Shown: one piece after another, positions 17,071-26,695 of the stretch
How the letters are laid out: every line of letters begins with the position of its first letter
Position numbering within the stretch: position 1 is the first letter of the stretch
Notes under the pieces: generated by a model
What the model saw: the letters and a program-made list of their open reading frames with translations, nothing else
What the model was told of the DNA's origin: nothing
The model's database searches: none
Source: an uncultured Arachnia sp.
Lineage (GTDB): Bacteria; Actinomycetota; Actinomycetes; Propionibacteriales; Propionibacteriaceae
Assembly: GCA_934636715.1 (NCBI GenBank)
Contig: CAKUBE010000004.1
Location: 1 to 64,000 of the forward strand
Direction of reading: 5' to 3'
Length of the DNA stretch: 64,000 nucleotides
Made by a program: the position numbers and the translations under genes

Positions 17071-19821
17071 ATGCGCGGATTTTCCACGCGTCGTGCCAGT
17101 TTTCGTGCCGCCATCGCGGCACTGGCCGTCGCACTTTTCATCGGAGTGGCGGGCGCTGCGGCGCCCGCTGCGGCAATCACCTGGTACTCGAAGCTGTGTG
17201 TCGGCTTCACGCAGTGCGAAGGCCGCGGCTACGGCAACGGCGGCTATAGCGCGGTGTACAAGAAGTCGCACTGGAACATGTACGGCGGGCACAACTGCAC
17301 GAACTACGTGGCCTACCGGCTGATCCAGCGCGGTATCCCTCAGTTCACGGTTCCCGGCCGCGGCAACGCCAAGTACTGGGGTGAGCACGCCCGGGCCGCT
17401 GGCTATGCGGTCGACACCTCTCCCCGCAAGGGCGATGTCGCCTGGTGGTACGACATGGGCTCGGCCGGCCACGTGGCCATCGTCGAGTCGGTCAACCTCG
17501 AGACCGGCACGGTGGTCGTCTCGGAGGACCACTGGCAGGGCGACTTCGACTGGCGGACGTACAGGATCTCCGACATCACCGGGTTCCTGCACGTCGGCTC
17601 GTCGGCCGCTGTCGAGTCGCCGCCGGCGACCACGCCGCTGAAGGCCGGCACCCCGACGATCTCCGGCACCGCCCAGGTCGGCAAGAAGCTCACTGCCGCA
17701 TCCGGCACCTGGGACTCCGGCGTGTCGTTCGCCTACCAGTGGCTGCGCGACAAGAAGGCGATCACGGGCGCGACGAAGTCGTCGTACACGCTCGCGGGCG
17801 CCGACCTCGGCGCGAAGATCACGGTGAAGGTCACCGGCTCGAAGAAGGGCTATCTCGCGGCCTCGAAGACGTCGGCGGCGACGGCGAAGGTGCTCGTCGG
17901 AACGCTGACGGCCACGCCCACCCCGACGATCACCGGTACGGCGAAGGTGCTCAAGAACCTCACGGCCGACGCGGGTACCTGGGCGCCGTCGGGCGTGACG
18001 CTCTCGTACCAGTGGCTGCGCGATGGAAAGAAGATCAAGGGCGCGGCGGCGCCGACCTACACGCTGGCCGAGGCGGACCTCGGCGCGCGGGTCGGGGTGA
18101 CGGTGACGGGCGCCAAGGACGGGTTCACCAGTGTGACGACCGCGTCCGAGGTGACCGAGGAGGTCGGGCCGGCCGACGTCGTGACCGCCCCCACGGCGAA
18201 GCCGACGCTCACCGGCACCCCGCGGGTGGGTCTGAAGCTGACGGCGAAGACGGGTGCCTGGGCGCCGTCGGGCGTCACGCTCGGCTACACCTGGTTCCGG
18301 GACGGCGCGGCCATCAAGGGCGCGACGAAGTCGACGTACACGCTGACCGCCGCCGACCTCGGCGCGCGGATCGGCGTGGAGGTGACGGGCTCGAAGAGCG
18401 AGTACGCCGCCGCGTCCGCCGCGTCGGAGGCGACGATCGCCGTGGCAGTCGGACAGTTGACGACGACGCCGAAGCCGACGATCTCCGGCACGGCCAACGT
18501 GCTCCGGAAGCTCACGGCCAAGCCGGGAACCTGGGCGCCGTCGGGCGTGGCGCTGTCGTACCAGTGGCGGCGCGACGGGAAGTCGATCAAGGGCGCGACG
18601 GCCGCCGGCTACCGGCTGACCGCCGCCGATCGCGGCGCGAAGATCAGCGTGAAGATCACGGGCAAGAAGGCCGGCTACGGCACGGTGTCGACGACCTCGG
18701 TGTCGACGGCGAAGGTCGGGGCCGCGCAGCCGGTGACCGCGCCGAGCGTGAAGACCACGATCTCCGGGACCGCGCGGGTGGGCGAGAAGCTGACCGCGAA
18801 GACCGGGACGTGGAAGCCGTCGTCGGTGAAGCCGGCCTACGCCTGGCTGCGGGACGGGAAGCCGATCGCGGGAGCCACGAAGTCGACCTACACGCTGACG
18901 GCGGCCGACCTCGGAGCCAGGATCAGCGCGACGGTGACCGGCACGAGCCCCGCCTACCTCCCGGTGACGAAGGCATCCGCGGCCACCGCGGAGGTGGCGG
19001 CGGGCGTGCTGTCGGCGACCCCGAAGCCGACGCTCTCCGGCACCGCGCGCGTGGGCCAGGAGCTGACGGCGACGGCGGGTACCTGGAAGCCGTCCTCGAC
19101 GAAGCTGGCCTACACCTGGCTCCGCGACGGCGCGCCCATCGCGGGTGCGACGGCGTCGACCTACACGCTGGCCGCCGAGGACCTCGGCGCGAAGGTCTCC
19201 GTGACGGTGACCGGCTCGAAGAGCGGCTACACCAGCGTCTCGGCCACGTCGTCGGCGACGGCGGCGGTCAAGATCGGGCGGTTCTCGCCGCCGGTTCCGG
19301 TGGTCTCCGGCAGGGCGAACGTGTTGGCGACGCTGACGGTGGACCCGGGCGTCTGGGTGCCGTCGGACGCCACGCTGACGCTGCAGTGGCTGCGCGACGG
19401 CGTCGAGATCGAGGGCGCCACGGGCGCGGCCTACAAGCTGGTGGCCGACGATCTCGACGCCTCGGTGAGCGTGCGGGTGACCGGCGCGAAGGAGGGGTTC
19501 ACCTCCGCCGCCGTGACCTCGGCGCCGGTGGTGGTCGGCGAGGCCGAGGCGGTGATCGCGCCGAGCGCCAAGCCGACGATCTCCGGCACCGCGCAGGTCG
19601 GCAAGAAGCTGACGGCGAAGCCGGGCACCTGGGGCCCCGCGCCGGTGACGCTGAGCTACCAGTGGCGCCGCGACGGCGTCTCGATCGACGGCGCGACGGC
19701 GTCGACCTACACGCTGGCCAAGGCCGACAAGGGCGCCAAGATCACGGTGCGGATCAAGGGCAAGAAGACCGGCTACACGTCCGTGTCGGTGACGTCGAAG
19801 TCGACCGGCGCGGTGAGCTGA
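17071..19821 (+). CDS. Secreted CHAP-domain protein with eight tandem repeat domains
   Basis: This 916-residue protein begins with a signal peptide (basic start, hydrophobic residues about 12-33, A-x-A cleavage near 34). A CHAP amidase/peptidase domain spans about residues 36-175, with the likely catalytic Cys in H-N-C-T-N-Y-V and His in G-H-V-A-I-V-E. Eight repeats of about 85-92 residues follow, each with G-T-(W)-x-P-S, W-L-R-D-G-x-x-I-x-G-A-T, Y-T-L and D-L-G-A-x-I-x-V-x-V-T-G. They resemble bacterial Ig-like cell-surface modules. The protein probably cleaves or remodels peptidoglycan while the repeats bind or span the wall. There is no LPXTG anchor or C-terminal membrane helix. AAGGAG precedes the ATG. 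Confidence 0.88.
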   Translation: MRGFSTRRASFRAAIAALAVALFIGVAGAAAPAAAITWYSKLCVGFTQCEGRGYGNGGYSAVYKKSHWNMYGGHNCTNYVAYRLIQRGIPQFTVPGRGNAKYWGEHARAAGYAVDTSPRKGDVAWWYDMGSAGHVAIVESVNLETGTVVVSEDHWQGDFDWRTYRISDITGFLHVGSSAAVESPPATTPLKAGTPTISGTAQVGKKLTAASGTWDSGVSFAYQWLRDKKAITGATKSSYTLAGADLGAKITVKVTGSKKGYLAASKTSAATAKVLVGTLTATPTPTITGTAKVLKNLTADAGTWAPSGVTLSYQWLRDGKKIKGAAAPTYTLAEADLGARVGVTVTGAKDGFTSVTTASEVTEEVGPADVVTAPTAKPTLTGTPRVGLKLTAKTGAWAPSGVTLGYTWFRDGAAIKGATKSTYTLTAADLGARIGVEVTGSKSEYAAASAASEATIAVAVGQLTTTPKPTISGTANVLRKLTAKPGTWAPSGVALSYQWRRDGKSIKGATAAGYRLTAADRGAKISVKITGKKAGYGTVSTTSVSTAKVGAAQPVTAPSVKTTISGTARVGEKLTAKTGTWKPSSVKPAYAWLRDGKPIAGATKSTYTLTAADLGARISATVTGTSPAYLPVTKASAATAEVAAGVLSATPKPTLSGTARVGQELTATAGTWKPSSTKLAYTWLRDGAPIAGATASTYTLAAEDLGAKVSVTVTGSKSGYTSVSATSSATAAVKIGRFSPPVPVVSGRANVLATLTVDPGVWVPSDATLTLQWLRDGVEIEGATGAAYKLVADDLDASVSVRVTGAKEGFTSAAVTSAPVVVGEAEAVIAPSAKPTISGTAQVGKKLTAKPGTWGPAPVTLSYQWRRDGVSIDGATASTYTLAKADKGAKITVRIKGKKTGYTSVSVTSKSTGAVS

Positions 19822-19830
19822 ATGAACCTG

Positions 19831-19882
19831 CCAAGATCGGGCCCCAACTGGCACTCGCATGCCAGTTGGGGGCCGATCTTGG
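19831..19882. terminator. Long bidirectional terminator between convergent genes
   Basis: Two 23-base arms (19831-19853 and 19860-19882) with one mismatch and a six-base loop lie exactly between the convergent CHAP gene and valS. The structure can terminate both strands. It is far longer than needed for a terminator. Confidence 0.8.
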
Positions 19883-19903
19883 TAAATCCTTGCAGCGGAC
19901 GAT

Positions 19904-22453
19904 TCAGTCGGTGGCGGCGAGCTCCACGTCGACCGTCAGCGGGGCATCGGACTCGGTCCAGCTGACCTCGCCGGTCAGGCGACCGACGGCGCGGAGATCG
20001 GGCTCGATCTGGCGCAGGCGGGCGATGGTCGCCGCCGGGCCGGAGAAGGCGGCGCGCGCCACCTCGGCCTTCATGGAGACCTTCGCCGTCGACTTCGCGC
20101 CGCGGATGGCGATCAGGGCCGCGGCGACGTCGTCGAGCAGCGCGGGGTCGCCGCCGGTCGACAGCTCGTCCGCCGTCGGCCAGGCCGCGAGGTGGACGGA
20201 CGAGTCGTTCGTCCACCGCCAGACCTCCTCGGTCACGAACGGCAGGAACGGCGCGAACAGCCGCAGCTGCGTGTCCAGGGCGAGGGACAGCGCGGCCTGC
20301 GCGGACGCCTTCTCCTCCGGCGAGCCTGTGTAGGCGCGCTCCTTCACGAGCTCCAGGTAGTCGTCGCAGAAAGACCAGAAGAACGTCTCGGCCGCCTCGA
20401 GCGCGGCCGTGTAGTCGAACTCCTCGAAGCCGGCGGTCGCCGCGTCGACGACGCCCGCTAGCGCGGCGAGCAGGGCCGTGTCGACGGGGTTGGTCACGGC
20501 GGCGAGGCGGCCCGGCTCCTCGGCCATCGAGAGCACGAACTTGCCCGCGTTCAGCACCTTCATCGCGAGCCGGCGGCCCACCTTCATCTGCGTCTCGTCG
20601 AACGGCGAGTCCAGCCCGGGGCGGGCCATCGCGGCGCGCCAGCGGACGGCGTCGGAGCCGTAGCGGTCGAGGATGTCGGTGGGCACCACCACGTTGCCCT
20701 TCGACTTGCTCATCTTCTTGCGGTCGGGGTCGACCACGAAGCCGGAGAGGGTCGCGCGCTTCCAGGGCAGCGAGCCGTTCTCGAAGTGCGCGCGCACGAC
20801 GCGGCTGAACAGCCAGGTGCGGATGATGTCGTGCGCCTGCGGCGCGATGTCCATCGGGAACGTGAGCCGGAACAGCTCGTCGTCGCGCTCCCAGCCGGTG
20901 GCGAGGTGCGGGGTCAGCGACGACGTCGCCCAGGTGTCCATGACGTCGGGATCGGCCGCGAAGCCGCCCGGCCGGTTCCGCTGCGACTCCTCGTAGCCGG
21001 CCGGGGTGTCGGTCATGGGATCGACGGGGAGCGAGGCCTCGTCGGCCGTGATCGGGTGGTCGTAGTCCGGCTCGCCGTCGGCGTCGAGCGGGTACCAGAC
21101 GGGGAAGGGCACGCCGAAGAAGCGCTGCCGCGAGACCAGCCAGTCGCCGTTCAGGCCGCCGACCCAGTTCTCGTAGCGGTGGCGCATGTGATCCGGCGTC
21201 CACTTCAACTCGTCGCCGAGCCTCAGGAGCTCGGCCTTGAGGGCGTCGTCGCGGCCGCCGTTGGTGATGTACCACTGGCGCGTGGCGACGATCTCGAGCG
21301 GCTTGTCGCCCTTCTCGTAGAAGTTCGCCATGCGGGTGGTGGGCTTCGGGTCGCCGTCGAGGTCGCCGCTCTCGCGCAGCGCGGCGACCGTGGCCTCGCG
21401 CGCGGAGAACGTCGTCTTGCCCGCCAGCGGCGCGTACGCCTCCGCGTTCGGGATCCACTCGGGGGTCTCGGCCTGGAGCCGGCCGTCGCGCCCGATCACC
21501 GTGCGCGTCGGCAGGTTCAGCTCGCGCCACCAGGTGACGTCGGTGAGGTCGCCGAAGGTGCAGCACATCGCGATGCCCGCGCCCTTGTCAGGCTCGGCCG
21601 CGGGGTGCGCGAGCACGGGGATCTCGACGCCGAACAGCGGCGAGGTCACCGTCGTCCCGAAGAGATCCTGGTACCGCTCGTCGTCGGGGTGCGCGATCAG
21701 CGCGCACACGCTGACCAGCAGCTCGGGGCGCGTGGTCTCGATGTAGACGGGCGCGCCGTCCGGCTTGGGGAACGCGACGCGGTGGTACGCGCCGGGGTAC
21801 TCGCGGGCCTCCAGCTCCGCCTGCGCGACAGCGGTGTGGAACGTCACGTCCCACAGCGTCGGCGCGTAGCTGAGATAGGCCTCGCCGCGCGCGTGGTTGC
21901 GCAGGAACGCCTTCTGCGCGACCGCCTGGGCGTCTGAGGAGATGGTCGCGTACAGCGTCGACCAGTCGACGGAGAGGCCCAGTTGCTTCCACAGGTCCTC
22001 GAACGCCTGCTCGTCGACGGCGGTCAGCTCGTGGCACAGCTCGATGAAGTTGCGGCGGCTGATCGGCAGTTGACGCTTGGGGTCTGGCTTGGCCGGCGGC
22101 TGGAAGTCGGGGTCGTAGGGGACCGACGGGTCGCAGCGCACGCCGTAGAAGTTCTGCACGCGGCGCTCGGTGGGCAGGCCGTTATCGTCCCAGCCCATGG
22201 GGTAGAACACGTGCTTGCCGCGCATCCGCTGGTAGCGGGCGACGGTGTCGGTGTGGGTGTAGCTGAAGACGTGGCCGACATGCAGCGAGCCGGACACCGT
22301 TGGCGGCGGGGTGTCGATCGAGAACACCTCGTCGCGGCTGTCCGGGCGGTGGAACGCGTAGGTCCCCTCCTCGCCCCATACCTGTCCCCACTTGGCCTCG
22401 AGGCCTTCGAGGACGGGCTTTTCGGGCAGCGAGCGACGATTCGGCGTATTCAC
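19904..22453 (-). CDS. valS: Valine-tRNA ligase
   Basis: This class Ia synthetase charges tRNA-Val and edits mischarged threonine. The signature H-V-G-H is at residues 58-61 and K-M-S-K-S near residue 580. An editing domain lies between. At 849 residues it lacks the C-terminal coiled-coil arm found in most bacterial ValS, and details such as G-W-D-D-N-G-L-P-T-E-R-R-V-Q-N-F-Y-G match the shorter, archaeal-like ValS type used by part of the actinobacteria (recalled family knowledge, to be checked by a tree). I chose GTG at 22453; the frame is open further upstream, but the extra sequence is Arg-rich shadow. It is followed in the genome by the DsbA-like gene on the same strand. Confidence 0.95.
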   Translation of the reverse strand: MNTPNRRSLPEKPVLEGLEAKWGQVWGEEGTYAFHRPDSRDEVFSIDTPPPTVSGSLHVGHVFSYTHTDTVARYQRMRGKHVFYPMGWDDNGLPTERRVQNFYGVRCDPSVPYDPDFQPPAKPDPKRQLPISRRNFIELCHELTAVDEQAFEDLWKQLGLSVDWSTLYATISSDAQAVAQKAFLRNHARGEAYLSYAPTLWDVTFHTAVAQAELEAREYPGAYHRVAFPKPDGAPVYIETTRPELLVSVCALIAHPDDERYQDLFGTTVTSPLFGVEIPVLAHPAAEPDKGAGIAMCCTFGDLTDVTWWRELNLPTRTVIGRDGRLQAETPEWIPNAEAYAPLAGKTTFSAREATVAALRESGDLDGDPKPTTRMANFYEKGDKPLEIVATRQWYITNGGRDDALKAELLRLGDELKWTPDHMRHRYENWVGGLNGDWLVSRQRFFGVPFPVWYPLDADGEPDYDHPITADEASLPVDPMTDTPAGYEESQRNRPGGFAADPDVMDTWATSSLTPHLATGWERDDELFRLTFPMDIAPQAHDIIRTWLFSRVVRAHFENGSLPWKRATLSGFVVDPDRKKMSKSKGNVVVPTDILDRYGSDAVRWRAAMARPGLDSPFDETQMKVGRRLAMKVLNAGKFVLSMAEEPGRLAAVTNPVDTALLAALAGVVDAATAGFEEFDYTAALEAAETFFWSFCDDYLELVKERAYTGSPEEKASAQAALSLALDTQLRLFAPFLPFVTEEVWRWTNDSSVHLAAWPTADELSTGGDPALLDDVAAALIAIRGAKSTAKVSMKAEVARAAFSGPAATIARLRQIEPDLRAVGRLTGEVSWTESDAPLTVDVELAATD

Positions 22454-22479
22454 GCGGGCAATCCTAGCCCGCGCGACCG

Positions 22480-23298
22480 CTACTTCTCGATCTGCTTGCC
22501 CCCGGCCTCCCATGCCTTGACGACCTCCTGGTAGAACGCGTCCGCGGTGGCGGGGATCAACGGCTGGAACGCGTTGTCGACGAGGCCCGGCAGCTTCTCG
22601 CCGGAGACCTCGTACACCGGGGTGCCGTTGAGACCGTCCTTGGCCCACTCCTCCTGCGCACCCGCGGTGAAGGTGTTGAACGCGCGGGTGTCGAAGAGGT
22701 CCTGGAACTTCGTCAGCGCGTCGCCGGTGATCCCGGCCTCCTTGGCGAAGTCGTCGCGGAGCTGGCGGGCGGGATAGGCCGTCGAGGCCTCTTTGTGGTT
22801 GGCGTAGATGACGCGCTGGTACGGGGCGAAGAAGCCGACCTCGTCCGCGGCCGCGGCGGCGACGGCGGCGCGGCGCGAGGGACCGTCCTCCGCCTGACCG
22901 TCCAGGAAGTGCACGGTGCGGTACTCCGCGGTGATCTTGTCCGCCTGCACGAGTTCCTCGACCGGGGTGCCGAACGAGTTCTCATAGGCCGCGCACCAGA
23001 CGCATTGGTAGTCCTGGTAGACGATGAGGTGCGGCTTGTCCGCCGTCGGCTCCTTGCCGAAGAGGAGGATGCCGTGACGCTCGGTGGCGTTGGGGGGCGT
23101 GAGCTGATCGGTCGCGACCGGCTTGTTGGCCGGCGCCGCGACCGCCTGCCAGATCACGATCCCCAGCACGACCACCGCGACGAGCGCGAGGAGCCCGACG
23201 CCCGCGCCGACGATGCGCTTGGTCTTCTTGGCCTTCTCCTCGAGCTCCTGCTGCTGCCGCAGGGCGGCGCGCTTGCTGAGCGATGAGTTGTTCGACAT
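22480..23298 (-). CDS. Membrane-anchored DsbA-like thioredoxin-fold protein
   Basis: This 272-residue protein has a basic, Gln/Lys-rich cytoplasmic N-terminus, one transmembrane helix (about residues 30-53) and an extracytoplasmic DsbA-type thioredoxin domain with active site C-V-W-C near residue 100 and a cis-Pro loop N-G-T-P-V. It probably forms or shuffles disulfides in secreted proteins. Start ATG at 23298 has AAGGAGA nine bases upstream. It lies 26 bases upstream of valS on the same strand and may be co-transcribed with it, and is divergent from folC. Confidence 0.88.
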   Translation of the reverse strand: MSNNSSLSKRAALRQQQELEEKAKKTKRIVGAGVGLLALVAVVVLGIVIWQAVAAPANKPVATDQLTPPNATERHGILLFGKEPTADKPHLIVYQDYQCVWCAAYENSFGTPVEELVQADKITAEYRTVHFLDGQAEDGPSRRAAVAAAAADEVGFFAPYQRVIYANHKEASTAYPARQLRDDFAKEAGITGDALTKFQDLFDTRAFNTFTAGAQEEWAKDGLNGTPVYEVSGEKLPGLVDNAFQPLIPATADAFYQEVVKAWEAGGKQIEK

Positions 23299-23443
23299 GC
23301 GGATGTCTCCTTGGGCGGGCTCGCGGGGCGTGACGCGCCCAATCCTAGACGGATGAACAAGAACTAGAAGCTTCAACTATCGTTTCGTCGCTCGCTGTTC
23401 GCGAACGCGCGTGCGCGGCACGCCCAGTAGGCTGAGGCCCACC

Positions 23444-24784
23444 ATGACCGACAACACCCACGCCGAGCTCGTGCGCGAGCTGACCAGCCGGTGGCCCGAA
23501 CACCGGGTCGCGCCCAGCCTGAACCGCATCGCAGCCCTGATGGAACTGCTGGGCGACCCGCAGCGCGCCATGCCGGTGATCCAGGTCGCGGGCACCAACG
23601 GCAAGGGCAGCACCGCCATCATGATCGAGACCGTGCTGCGCGCCGCGGGGCTGCGCACCGGCCGGTTCGCGAGCCCGCACCTCAGCGACGTGCGCGAGCG
23701 CATCCTCATCGACGGCGAGCCCATCGGCGAGGAGCGCTTCGACGAGGTGTGGGCGGACATCGCGCCCTACGTCGCCATGGTCGACGAGCAGGCGCTCGAC
23801 GGCGTGGCCATGACCTTCTTCGAGGTCATCACCGGCATGGCCTACGCCGCCTTCGCCGACGCCCCCGTCGACGTCGCCGTGATGGAGGTCGGACTCGGCG
23901 GGCGCTGGGACGCGACCTCGGTCGCCGATGCCACGGTCGCCGTCGTCGCGCCCATCGGGCTGGACCACACGCACATCCTCGGCGCCACCATCGCGGAGAT
24001 CGCGGGGGAGAAGGCGGGCATCATCAAGCCCGGATCGACGGCGGTGCTCGCCGGCCAGGACCCCGCGGCGGCCCGCGTGCTGCTGGAACGCGCCGTCGAG
24101 GTGGGCGCGAAGGTCAAGGCCGAGGGTCCTGACTTCGGGCTGATCGATCGGCAGCTCGCCGTCGGAGGGCAGCTGCTGCGCCTCGAGACCGCGGGCGGCC
24201 CGGTCGGCGACATCTTCCTCCCGGTCTACGGCGAGCACATGGCCCGCAACGCGGCCCTCGCCGTCGCCGCCGTCGAGGCGTTCCTGGGGTCGCAGCCGCT
24301 GAACCCCGAGATCATCGTCGAGGGGCTGGGCGCCGTCGAGGCCCCGGCGCGGCTGGAGCTGGCGCGCACGTCGCCGCCCATCGTGATCGACACCGCGCAC
24401 AATCCCCAGGCGGCCCGCGCCACGATCGACGCGGTGACCGAGAGCTACGACTTCGACCCGATCGTCGGCGTCGTCGCCATGATGCAGGACAAGGACGCCG
24501 ACGCCGTCCTCGAGATCTTCCGCGAGGCCATGGACCAGGTGGTGATCACGCAGGTGTCGTCGACGCCGCGGGCCCGCTCCGTTGACGACCTCGCGGCCCT
24601 CGCGGAGACCGTGTGGTCGACGCACCAGGTGCATCGCGCCGCGACCATGGCCGAGGCGCTCGAGCTGGCCGTCATGCTGGCCGACACCTCGGACGGCCAG
24701 GCGGGCGTGCTCGTCGCCGGTTCGGTGATCGCCGCTGGCGAGGCGCGCGATCTCCTCATCACCCAGGAAGGGGAGCCGCGATGA
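23444..24784 (+). CDS. folC: Bifunctional dihydrofolate/folylpolyglutamate synthase
   Basis: FolC adds glutamate to dihydropteroate and to reduced folates. The P-loop region V-A-G-T-N-G-K-G-S-T lies near residue 48, and the Mur-ligase-type fold follows, with G-L-G-G-R-W-D-A-T and D-T-A-H-N-P motifs. Length 446 is usual. Start ATG at 23444. The stop overlaps the next ATG (ATGA at 24781-24784), the conserved folC-DUF4233-ndk arrangement of actinobacteria. Confidence 0.95.
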   Translation: MTDNTHAELVRELTSRWPEHRVAPSLNRIAALMELLGDPQRAMPVIQVAGTNGKGSTAIMIETVLRAAGLRTGRFASPHLSDVRERILIDGEPIGEERFDEVWADIAPYVAMVDEQALDGVAMTFFEVITGMAYAAFADAPVDVAVMEVGLGGRWDATSVADATVAVVAPIGLDHTHILGATIAEIAGEKAGIIKPGSTAVLAGQDPAAARVLLERAVEVGAKVKAEGPDFGLIDRQLAVGGQLLRLETAGGPVGDIFLPVYGEHMARNAALAVAAVEAFLGSQPLNPEIIVEGLGAVEAPARLELARTSPPIVIDTAHNPQAARATIDAVTESYDFDPIVGVVAMMQDKDADAVLEIFREAMDQVVITQVSSTPRARSVDDLAALAETVWSTHQVHRAATMAEALELAVMLADTSDGQAGVLVAGSVIAAGEARDLLITQEGEPR

Positions 24785-25134
24785 TCCTCGCGCCCGGGAA
24801 CCCGATGCGCAGCGCCGCCATGTCGGTGCTGATCTTCGAGGTCATCGTGATCTGGCTGGGCTACATCGGCATGATCCAGATCGCGGGCGTCTCCATGCGC
24901 ACCGGCGCCATCTGGTGCGGCATCGCGACGGCGCTCTGCCTCGTCGCCTGCGGCGGCCTGCGCAAGAGCTGGGGCTACTACGCGGGATGGGCGGCCCAGG
25001 TGGCCATCGTCGCGCTCGGCGTCCTCACCCCGTGGATGTACGCCATGGGCCTGATCTTCGCCCTGATCTGGGTCACGTGCATCGTGCTCGGGCGGCGAAT
25101 CGAGAACAAGCAACAGGAAGGCGGCGCCCAATGA
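24781..25134 (+). CDS. DUF4233 membrane protein
   Basis: This 117-residue protein has four transmembrane helices (about residues 10-32, 40-58, 64-82 and 86-106) and matches the DUF4233 family, found in actinobacteria between folC and ndk. Its function is unknown. Both ends overlap neighbours by four bases (ATGA at 24781-24784 and 25131-25134), so it is translationally coupled to both. Confidence 0.88.
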   Translation: MILAPGNPMRSAAMSVLIFEVIVIWLGYIGMIQIAGVSMRTGAIWCGIATALCLVACGGLRKSWGYYAGWAAQVAIVALGVLTPWMYAMGLIFALIWVTCIVLGRRIENKQQEGGAQ

Positions 25135-25538
25135 GCGAGCAGACCTTTGTCATCATCAAGCCCGACGCCGTGGCGGCAGGGCTGGTCGGCGCGATCCTCC
25201 AGCGCTACGAGGGCGCGGGACTCCGCGTCGAGGCCATGGAGCTGCGCACCATCGACGGCGAGTTCGCCGACCGCCACTACGCCGAGCACATCGGCCGCGA
25301 CTACTACCCGCCGCTGCGCGCGTTCATGACGGAGGGCCCGCTCGTCGCCCTGCTGCTGCGCGGCGACGACGCGATCGCCCGCGTGCGCGAACTCAACGGC
25401 GCGACCGATCCCGCGAAGGCCGACCCGGGCACCATCCGGGCGGATCTCGCGGAGTCGATGCGGCGCAACGCCGTCCACGCCAGCGACTCGCCGGCCTCCG
25501 CGGCCGCCGAGATCGCGCTCTGGTTCGCCGACAGCTGA
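25131..25538 (+). CDS. ndk: Nucleoside-diphosphate kinase
   Basis: Ndk transfers the gamma-phosphate between nucleoside triphosphates and diphosphates through a phospho-histidine. The catalytic His is H116 in N-A-V-H-A-S-D-S, and F-V-I-I-K-P-D-A-V at the N-terminus is the family signature. The 135-residue length is typical. Its ATG at 25131 overlaps the DUF4233 stop. Confidence 0.97.
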   Translation: MSEQTFVIIKPDAVAAGLVGAILQRYEGAGLRVEAMELRTIDGEFADRHYAEHIGRDYYPPLRAFMTEGPLVALLLRGDDAIARVRELNGATDPAKADPGTIRADLAESMRRNAVHASDSPASAAAEIALWFADS

Positions 25539-25546
25539 GCGGCCGC

Positions 25547-26602
25547 ATGTCGACCGACGACGACCACCGCGCCGGCGCCCCGGACTTCGCTCCGCCGGAG
25601 TGGCCACCGCCGGTCCGCGCGGATGACCGGGCCTGGCCGCCGCCGCAGCCCGTTCCCGCGTGGGGTCCGCCGACGGTGCCCTGGCAGCCGCCCCCGCCGC
25701 CGTCGCCCCTGCCGACGACCCCGACGACCTATCCGCACTTCTGGCGCACGCCCGGCATCGCGGGGTGGAAGCCGCTGCTCATAGCGGTACTCGGCGGGAC
25801 GGCCATGCTGACGATCGGCACCGTGATCGGGCTGATCGCGATAGCCGTCGAGTTCGCCGCGGTCGGCGACCTCGACGTGCTTCTTGTCGACCCGGAATCG
25901 CTGCTGGCCTCCCCGGTCATCGTCTTCGCCAACAGCCTCTCCATCGCCCTCGTGCTCCCCGTGGCCATCTGGGTGGGCGTCCTCTCCGGCCAGCCGCACG
26001 GCTACCTCTCGTCGGTGACGGGACGCTTCCGGTGGGGATTCGCGTGGCTCGCGGGCGCCGTCGCCTTGGGGCTGATCCTGGTCTACGTCGCCGTCGAGGC
26101 CGTCGGCGCGGACCTGGACCTCAGGGTGTACCCGCACTCGTGGTGGCTGCTGGCGGGCTTGATGCTGGTCACGCCTTTCCAGGCCGCGGCTGAGGAGTAC
26201 CTGTTCCGCGGGCTGCTGTTCCGCGCCGTCGGCTCCTGGATGCGGACGCCCGCGTCGGCACTGATCGTCGGGGGTGTGGTGAACTCGGTCCTGTTCGCCG
26301 CCGTGCACTTCTCGACCGACCCCTGGCTGATCCTGTTCTATTTCGTGCTCGGCATGCTGCTGAGCTACGTGACCTGGCGCACGGGCGGCCTGGAGGCCGC
26401 CGTCGCCATCCACGTCGCGAACAACATGGTCGGCCTCGCCCTCGTCCCGTTCCAGGATCTGGGGACGGCGATGGACCGCTCCGCCGGCGTCGGGAACCCG
26501 ATCATCCTGTTGCAGTTCGCCGTGACCGCCGTCGCCGTCGCGATCATCGTCGGGCTCGCCCGCCACCGGGATCTCGCCCGCACCGGTCCTGCCGCCGGTT
26601 GA
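25547..26602 (+). CDS. CPBP-family intramembrane metalloprotease
   Basis: This 351-residue protein has a Pro-rich cytosolic N-terminus (about residues 1-65) and seven or eight membrane helices. The CPBP/Abi motifs are present: E-E-Y-L-F-R-G (EExxxR), A-V-H-F and H-V-A-N-N, forming the glutamate/histidine metal site. Such proteases process membrane or prenylated substrates, and their bacterial targets are mostly unknown. It starts eight bases after ndk. Its stop TGA is part of a degenerate copy of the dispersed repeat (G-G-T-T-G-A-G-C). Confidence 0.88.
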   Translation: MSTDDDHRAGAPDFAPPEWPPPVRADDRAWPPPQPVPAWGPPTVPWQPPPPPSPLPTTPTTYPHFWRTPGIAGWKPLLIAVLGGTAMLTIGTVIGLIAIAVEFAAVGDLDVLLVDPESLLASPVIVFANSLSIALVLPVAIWVGVLSGQPHGYLSSVTGRFRWGFAWLAGAVALGLILVYVAVEAVGADLDLRVYPHSWWLLAGLMLVTPFQAAAEEYLFRGLLFRAVGSWMRTPASALIVGGVVNSVLFAAVHFSTDPWLILFYFVLGMLLSYVTWRTGGLEAAVAIHVANNMVGLALVPFQDLGTAMDRSAGVGNPIILLQFAVTAVAVAIIVGLARHRDLARTGPAAG

Positions 26603-26629
26603 GCTCTCGGCCTTCGTCGACGTCGAACC
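26597..26629 (+). repeat. Dispersed GGTTGAGC hairpin repeat, degenerate copy 2
   Basis: GGTTGAGC opens and GTCGAACC closes this short copy, followed by AAT as in other copies. The terminal GGTT/AACC pair is preserved although the interior is short. It supplies the TGA stop of the CPBP protease gene. Confidence 0.55.
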
Positions 26630-26695
26630 AATAGGCGGAACCCCGTTCCCGGGTTATCCTGGACGCCGCTCGCTGACCCTTCGGAAAGGCCGCAT

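Noticed and set aside
17640..19815. Possible CRISPR or DNA repeat array
   Set aside because: The periodicity of about 255-275 bases is diverged, keeps reading frame and encodes eight protein domains; there are no short identical repeats with unique spacers.
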